Source: Flavobacterium sp. Root935
GTDB taxonomy: Bacteria > Bacteroidota > Bacteroidia > Flavobacteriales > Flavobacteriaceae
Direction of reading: 5' to 3'
DNA length: 64,000 bases
Assembly: GCF_001429295.1 (NCBI RefSeq)
Contig: NZ_LMJL01000012.1
Span: 1,291,475-1,355,474, forward strand
Every line of letters starts with the position of its first letter. Position 1 is the first letter of the stretch. A model generated the notes under the pieces. It had not been told where the DNA came from. It saw nothing but the letters and a program-made list of their open reading frames with translations, and did not search any database. Shown here one piece after another: positions 60,646 through 64,000 of the stretch. The translations under genes and the position numbers were made by a program.

Positions 60646-62259
60646 ATGAAAATGACAGCTCAAGCATTACGACAAAAAGTGGGACAATTCTTTTTTCCTG
60701 CTGTTTTTATCAACGACACAGAAGAAAACATTCAGGAAACCGAACGCCTTATTAAAGAACACAATATTGGCGGATTAACCTTTTTTCACAGTCGTGCAAG
60801 CGCTGCAACAAACTATGAAAGTAAAAAGAAAGTTGTATTTAACGATGACAGTTACGAAAAAATTAAAGCCTTAATTGTTCGTTACCAAAAAGCGGCTTCT
60901 ACCCCGCTTTTAATCAGTATTGATGCAGAATGGGGATTGGCAATGCGAATTGAAAAAACACCTCAATATCCGTATGCCATTACGCTTGGTGCATTGCCTG
61001 AAAATAAATCAAATTTAATTTACGAAGTTGGAAAACAAATTGGTTTAGATTTAAAAGCTGCTGGAATTCAATATAATTTATCGCCTTTGGCAGACATCAA
61101 TAATAATCCAAATAATCCTGTTATTGGTTATCGTTCTTTTGGTGAAAACAAAGAAAAAGTAGCCAATTTTGCAGTTGAATATTTAAAGGGAATGTCAGAA
61201 GTTGGCGTTCTAGGTTGCCTTAAACATTTTCCTGGACACGGAAACACCAATGTTGATTCGCATTTAGGACTTCCGGTTTTAAAAGAAACCTTGGAAGAAT
61301 TATTAGAAAACGAATTGTATCCATTCATTAAGGGAATTGAAAATAATGTTGATTCGATTATGATTGGTCATTTGGCGGTTCCGAGTTTAAATGATGGAAA
61401 AGACACATCTGCAACATTATCAAAAGCTGTTATTCAAGATCTTTTGCGTGATAAATTAGGCTATGATGGTTTAGTAATTTCTGATGCTTTAAATATGCAC
61501 AGCGTTTCAAAATTATATGAAACAAAAGGACATTTAGAATGGGAAGCTTTTAACGCTGGAAATGATGTTTTATGCTTCGCCGAAAATGTTCCAGAAGGAA
61601 TTGAAGAAATCTTAAAAAATGCTTCGCCAGAAAGAATAGAAGAAAGCTTCAACCGAATCATGAAAGCAAAAGAAAAGGCAGGAATTCTTTCTGAAAACAA
61701 TTTTACTGCTGGTGAATTAAATTTCGAAAGTGCATCAAAATTAAATCTTGAAATTGCAGCAAACTCAATTACAAAAATTATAGATAATTCAAATACAGAA
61801 TTAGCATTTGAAGCACAGAAAAAGAATCAATTAGCGAAATTAAGTTTATATAAAAATACTGAAAATACTTTTTTCAAAACTTTAAATTCAAAATTACCTT
61901 CACCAGAATTTGCTTTTGAAAATTTAGAAGTTTCTGATATTTCATTTATCAAAAAAGAACTTGAAAATTTCGAAACGATTATTATTTCATTATTTGTTCC
62001 AAAGGCAAAACCTATGAACAATTTTGAAATTGACGATGAAGTTTTAGCGCTGCTTTCAGATTTGCTTCAAACCAAAAAATGTATCGTTTATGTTTTCGGA
62101 AATCCCTACGTTTTGCCCATAATTCCGAATCTAAAAAAGGCTTCAGGGCTGATTCAGTCCTATCAGGATTTTGATGAATTTCAAAAAATTGCAGGAAATC
62201 AATTTTTAGAAAATATTCCCTGCAATGGGACTCTTCCTGTAAATATTGATATCCAATAA
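60646..62259 (+). CDS. nagZ: Cytoplasmic GH3 beta-N-acetylglucosaminidase (NagZ-type)
   Basis: 537 residues from ATG 60646, no signal peptide, so cytoplasmic. GH3 barrel: IGGLTFFHSRASAATNYESK, ISIDAEWGLAMRIEKTPQYP, LSPLADINNNPNNPVIGYRS, KHFPGHGNTNVDSH at 193-206 with the Asp/His dyad, and nucleophile Asp280 in LVISDALNM. A C-terminal GH3_C-like portion (about 350-537) lacks the classical features but is helical/beta. Removes GlcNAc from imported GlcNAc-(anhydro)MurNAc muropeptides. A second, exported NagZ domain is encoded at 51.2 kb. Last gene of the run. Confidence 0.9.
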   Translation: MKMTAQALRQKVGQFFFPAVFINDTEENIQETERLIKEHNIGGLTFFHSRASAATNYESKKKVVFNDDSYEKIKALIVRYQKAASTPLLISIDAEWGLAMRIEKTPQYPYAITLGALPENKSNLIYEVGKQIGLDLKAAGIQYNLSPLADINNNPNNPVIGYRSFGENKEKVANFAVEYLKGMSEVGVLGCLKHFPGHGNTNVDSHLGLPVLKETLEELLENELYPFIKGIENNVDSIMIGHLAVPSLNDGKDTSATLSKAVIQDLLRDKLGYDGLVISDALNMHSVSKLYETKGHLEWEAFNAGNDVLCFAENVPEGIEEILKNASPERIEESFNRIMKAKEKAGILSENNFTAGELNFESASKLNLEIAANSITKIIDNSNTELAFEAQKKNQLAKLSLYKNTENTFFKTLNSKLPSPEFAFENLEVSDISFIKKELENFETIIISLFVPKAKPMNNFEIDDEVLALLSDLLQTKKCIVYVFGNPYVLPIIPNLKKASGLIQSYQDFDEFQKIAGNQFLENIPCNGTLPVNIDIQ

Positions 62260-62317
62260 CTTACATCTAGCAATAACCAAATACTATCAACTTATAAATA
62301 TTAATAATCACTTCTTA

Positions 62318-62349
62318 TTGTAAGTACCTGTACTTATGCCCTACTTTTG
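62318..62349 (+). promoter_or_regulatory. Consensus promoter of the peroxiredoxin gene with internal palindrome
   Basis: TTG at 62318-62320 and TACTTTTG at 62342-62349 with a 21-base spacer. Within the spacer, TAAGTAC and GTACTTA (62321-62336) form a perfect 7-2-7 palindrome, a probable operator. Confidence 0.75.
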
Positions 62350-62384
62350 CACCAGAAATAAATTTTTAACGTAAAACGAAAAAT

Positions 62385-63023
62385 ATGTCTTTAGTAGGAA
62401 AAAAATTCCCAAGTATTGCAGTAGATGCTATCTCAGAAATGGGTGACAATTTAAAAATCAACATTTTTGAAGAAGCAGTAAACAACAATAAAAAAGTACT
62501 TTTATTTTGGTACCCAAAAGATTTTACTTTTGTATGTCCAACTGAATTACACGCCTTTCAAGCTGCATTACCAGAATTTGAGCAAAGAAATACTATCGTA
62601 ATTGGTGCTTCTTGTGACACAAACGAAGTTCACTTTGCTTGGTTAAATACTCCAAAAAACAATGGTGGAATCGAAGGTGTTACTTACCCAATTTTAGCTG
62701 ATACAAACCGTAACTTAGCTAACATTTTAGGTATTCTTGATATCGAATCTACAAGCTACAGCGAAGATACTGATTCAGTTATCATCGAAGGTTCAAACGT
62801 AACTTACAGAGCTACTTACCTTATTGACGAAACTGGAAAAATCTTCCACGAAAGTGTAAACGATATGCCATTAGGACGTAACGTAAACGAATACTTAAGA
62901 ATGGTTGACGCTTACACACACATTCAAACTAAAGGTGAAGTTTGTCCTGCAAACTGGGAAGCTGGTAAAGAAGCTATGTCTGCAGACAGAGTTAGTACTG
63001 CTGAATACTTAAGCGCTAATTAA
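62385..63023 (+). CDS. ahpC: 2-Cys peroxiredoxin (AhpC-type)
   Basis: 212 residues. Reduces H2O2 and organic peroxides. Peroxidatic motif WYPKDFTFVCPTELHAFQ with Cys51, catalytic Thr and Pro in place, LADTNRNLANILGILDI, and the resolving Cys187 in KGEVCPANWEAGKEAM, as in typical 2-Cys AhpC. Length is normal for the Bacteroidota branch with a C-terminal extension (SADRVSTAEYLSAN). Followed by a thioredoxin gene likely to reduce it. Expressed from a strong promoter with a candidate operator. Confidence 0.95.
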   Translation: MSLVGKKFPSIAVDAISEMGDNLKINIFEEAVNNNKKVLLFWYPKDFTFVCPTELHAFQAALPEFEQRNTIVIGASCDTNEVHFAWLNTPKNNGGIEGVTYPILADTNRNLANILGILDIESTSYSEDTDSVIIEGSNVTYRATYLIDETGKIFHESVNDMPLGRNVNEYLRMVDAYTHIQTKGEVCPANWEAGKEAMSADRVSTAEYLSAN

Positions 63024-63035
63024 GCTGCTAAGATA

Positions 63036-63219
63036 CTAAGGTTCTAAGATGCTAAGTTTTTTAACTTAACTTTTGAATCTTAAATACAATTCTACAATAA
63101 AAGTCAAGAGATTCTAAGATTAAACTTAGATCTTAGAATCTCAACGACTTAAAAAAAATCAAATAAATCCACACAAAGTTATTCGGTTCGAGAGCAAACT
63201 TAGCATCTTAGAACCTTAG
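63036..63219. repeat. CTTAG-rich long inverted repeat between ahpC and trx
   Basis: CTAAGGTTCTAAGATGCTAA and its next four bases (63036-63059) pair perfectly, 24 of 24, with 63196-63219 (AAACTTAGCATCTTAGAACC and on). A further TCTAAGATT-rich hairpin lies between them. The 223-base gap has no gene. Confidence 0.85.
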
Positions 63220-63246
63220 CAACTTAGTGTCTTAAAATAAAAAACT

Positions 63247-63555
63247 ATGTTAATCGACTTAAATGAAGATACGTTAGCAGATTTAGTTGCTAAAAACGAA
63301 AAAGTAGTAGTACAATATTCAGCTTCATGGTGTGGAAATTGCCGTATTATGAAACCAAAATTCAAAAAATTAGCAACAGAAAATGAAGCTATCACTTTTG
63401 TTTTGGTTGATGCAGAAAACTCTCCAGAATCAAGAAAATTAGCTAATGTGAGCAACCTGCCTACATTTGCAACTTTCGTAAACGGACAATTAGTTGGCGA
63501 AACTCAAACCAACAAACAAGAAGTTTTAATCGATTTAGTTAACGCAATTGCTTAA
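63247..63555 (+). CDS. Thioredoxin-family protein
   Basis: 102 residues. Thioredoxin fold with SASWCGNCRIMKPKFKKLAT (C-x-x-C, here CGNC instead of CGPC), ENEAITFVLVDAENSPESRK and the cis-Pro in NVSNLPTFATFVNGQLVGE. No signal peptide, so cytoplasmic. Placed between the peroxiredoxin and a small conserved protein, it is likely the dedicated reductant of AhpC or part of its stress regulon. Confidence 0.9.
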   Translation: MLIDLNEDTLADLVAKNEKVVVQYSASWCGNCRIMKPKFKKLATENEAITFVLVDAENSPESRKLANVSNLPTFATFVNGQLVGETQTNKQEVLIDLVNAIA

Positions 63556-63667
63556 ATTTAGATTAGTTAGACTGGCTTAGATTTTTAGACTTCTTAGAAG
63601 TTGTCTACAAACTTTAAAAAAGTCTAAGGAGTCTAAGAATGTCTAAAAATCTAAGAAGTCTAAAATT
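63556..63667. repeat. CTTAG/TCTAAG-rich hairpin
   Basis: GACTTCTTAGA and TCTAAGAAGTC arms with neighbouring TTAGATTTTTAG and CTAAAAATCTAA pairings face each other in the gap between trx and the small gene. The same word family occurs upstream at 63036-63219. Confidence 0.65.
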
Positions 63668-63925
63668 ATGAAATTACCCGTAATAAAGCATTTAACGCAA
63701 TTTATCGAAGAAAACGATCAAGATTATATTATCGAAACGATCGAAGTTTTGGAAGCGATGACTGAAATTCCTTCTCTTAAAGACGAAGAATTGGATGTAA
63801 TCGGCGAATTGATTTCGAATATGTACGGTGCCCTTGAAGTACAAAAATTGGTTGCTCAAGGAACAGATAAAAAAGAAGCTCTAAATACGTTCATGAAACG
63901 TGTTTTAGGTTCTATCGATAAATAA
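63668..63925 (+). CDS. Small conserved protein, DUF6952-like
   Basis: 85 residues, acidic, helical: KHLTQFIEENDQDYIIETIE, VLEAMTEIPSLKDEELDVIG and ELISNMYGALEVQKLVAQGT. Such a short protein follows the peroxiredoxin-thioredoxin pair in Flavobacteriia as far as I remember. Role unknown. A terminator follows at the window edge. Confidence 0.75.
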   Translation: MKLPVIKHLTQFIEENDQDYIIETIEVLEAMTEIPSLKDEELDVIGELISNMYGALEVQKLVAQGTDKKEALNTFMKRVLGSIDK

Positions 63926-63967
63926 ATCGGCCTCTATATCTCAAAAAACAAAAAAAAACATGACTGA

Positions 63968-64000
63968 GAAAGCGTTTCTATTTTAGAGACGCTTTTTTTT
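63968..64000 (+). terminator. Terminator of the redox module
   Basis: AAGCGTTTCTA and TAGAGACGCTT arms (one G-U) around a short TTT loop, with a T run reaching the window edge. Confidence 0.8.

Noticed and set aside
63036..63219. Possible CRISPR array because of repeated CTTAG words
   Set aside because: Units are 9-10 bases, not constant, and arranged as inverted repeats; there are no spacers of equal length and no cas genes.

Overview
The window reads as chromosomal DNA of a Flavobacterium-type Bacteroidota. The evidence is low GC, a SusC/SusD pair, many lipoproteins, promoters of the TAnnTTTG type (-7 box), a LemA/DUF3137 pair, and many short dispersed intergenic repeats. No tRNA, rRNA, CRISPR array, integrase or insertion sequence was recognised.

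Layout. 1-1.07 kb: 3' part of lysA. 1.2-4.8 kb: an A+T-rich block with a 1032-residue NACHT-type NTPase ending in pentapeptide-like repeats, the best candidate for a defence or sensor protein here, and a small unknown gene. 4.9-11.9 kb: small single-gene units (an XRE regulator, an RDD protein, a HGSNAT-like acyltransferase, a DinB-like protein, several lipoproteins). 12.0-13.4 kb: an ArsR-type regulator with a palindromic operator and two tandemly duplicated SRPBCC genes. 13.5-15.4 kb: small secreted proteins, gene debris and a GNAT acetyltransferase. 15.5-40.7 kb: mostly housekeeping genes: ComM/YifB ATPase, DUF1963 protein, two Gfo/Idh/MocA oxidoreductases, Amt transporter, DsbD-TilS, a PabB-like synthase, DoxX-like protein, Blc lipocalin, lipoamide dehydrogenase, an Lrp regulator divergent from a Cys/Met PLP enzyme, an APC permease with an unusual hydrophilic insert, a large FAD/Fe-S dehydrogenase, MscS, DUF3137 and LemA.

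40.8-62.3 kb: the most coherent system, a peptidoglycan/N-acetylmuramate salvage locus. A DeoR-type repressor is divergent from SusC, SusD and a DUF4397 lipoprotein. These are followed by an exo-muramidase (NamZ), MurNAc-6-phosphate etherase (MurQ), a sodium/solute symporter, a lipoprotein fusing a GH3 glucosaminidase to an AmiE-like serine hydrolase, AnmK, a NagX-like acyltransferase, a GHL10 glycosidase, an AmpG-like permease, a TPR protein, a GNAT enzyme and a second, cytoplasmic GH3 (NagZ). The inferred flow is outer-membrane capture by SusCD, periplasmic trimming by the fusion protein, NamZ and GHL10, import by the symporter and AmpG, then cytoplasmic NagZ, AnmK and MurQ. No MurNAc kinase is visible.

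62.4-64 kb: a redox module of peroxiredoxin, thioredoxin and a small conserved protein. The peroxiredoxin promoter carries a perfect 7-2-7 palindrome between its two boxes.
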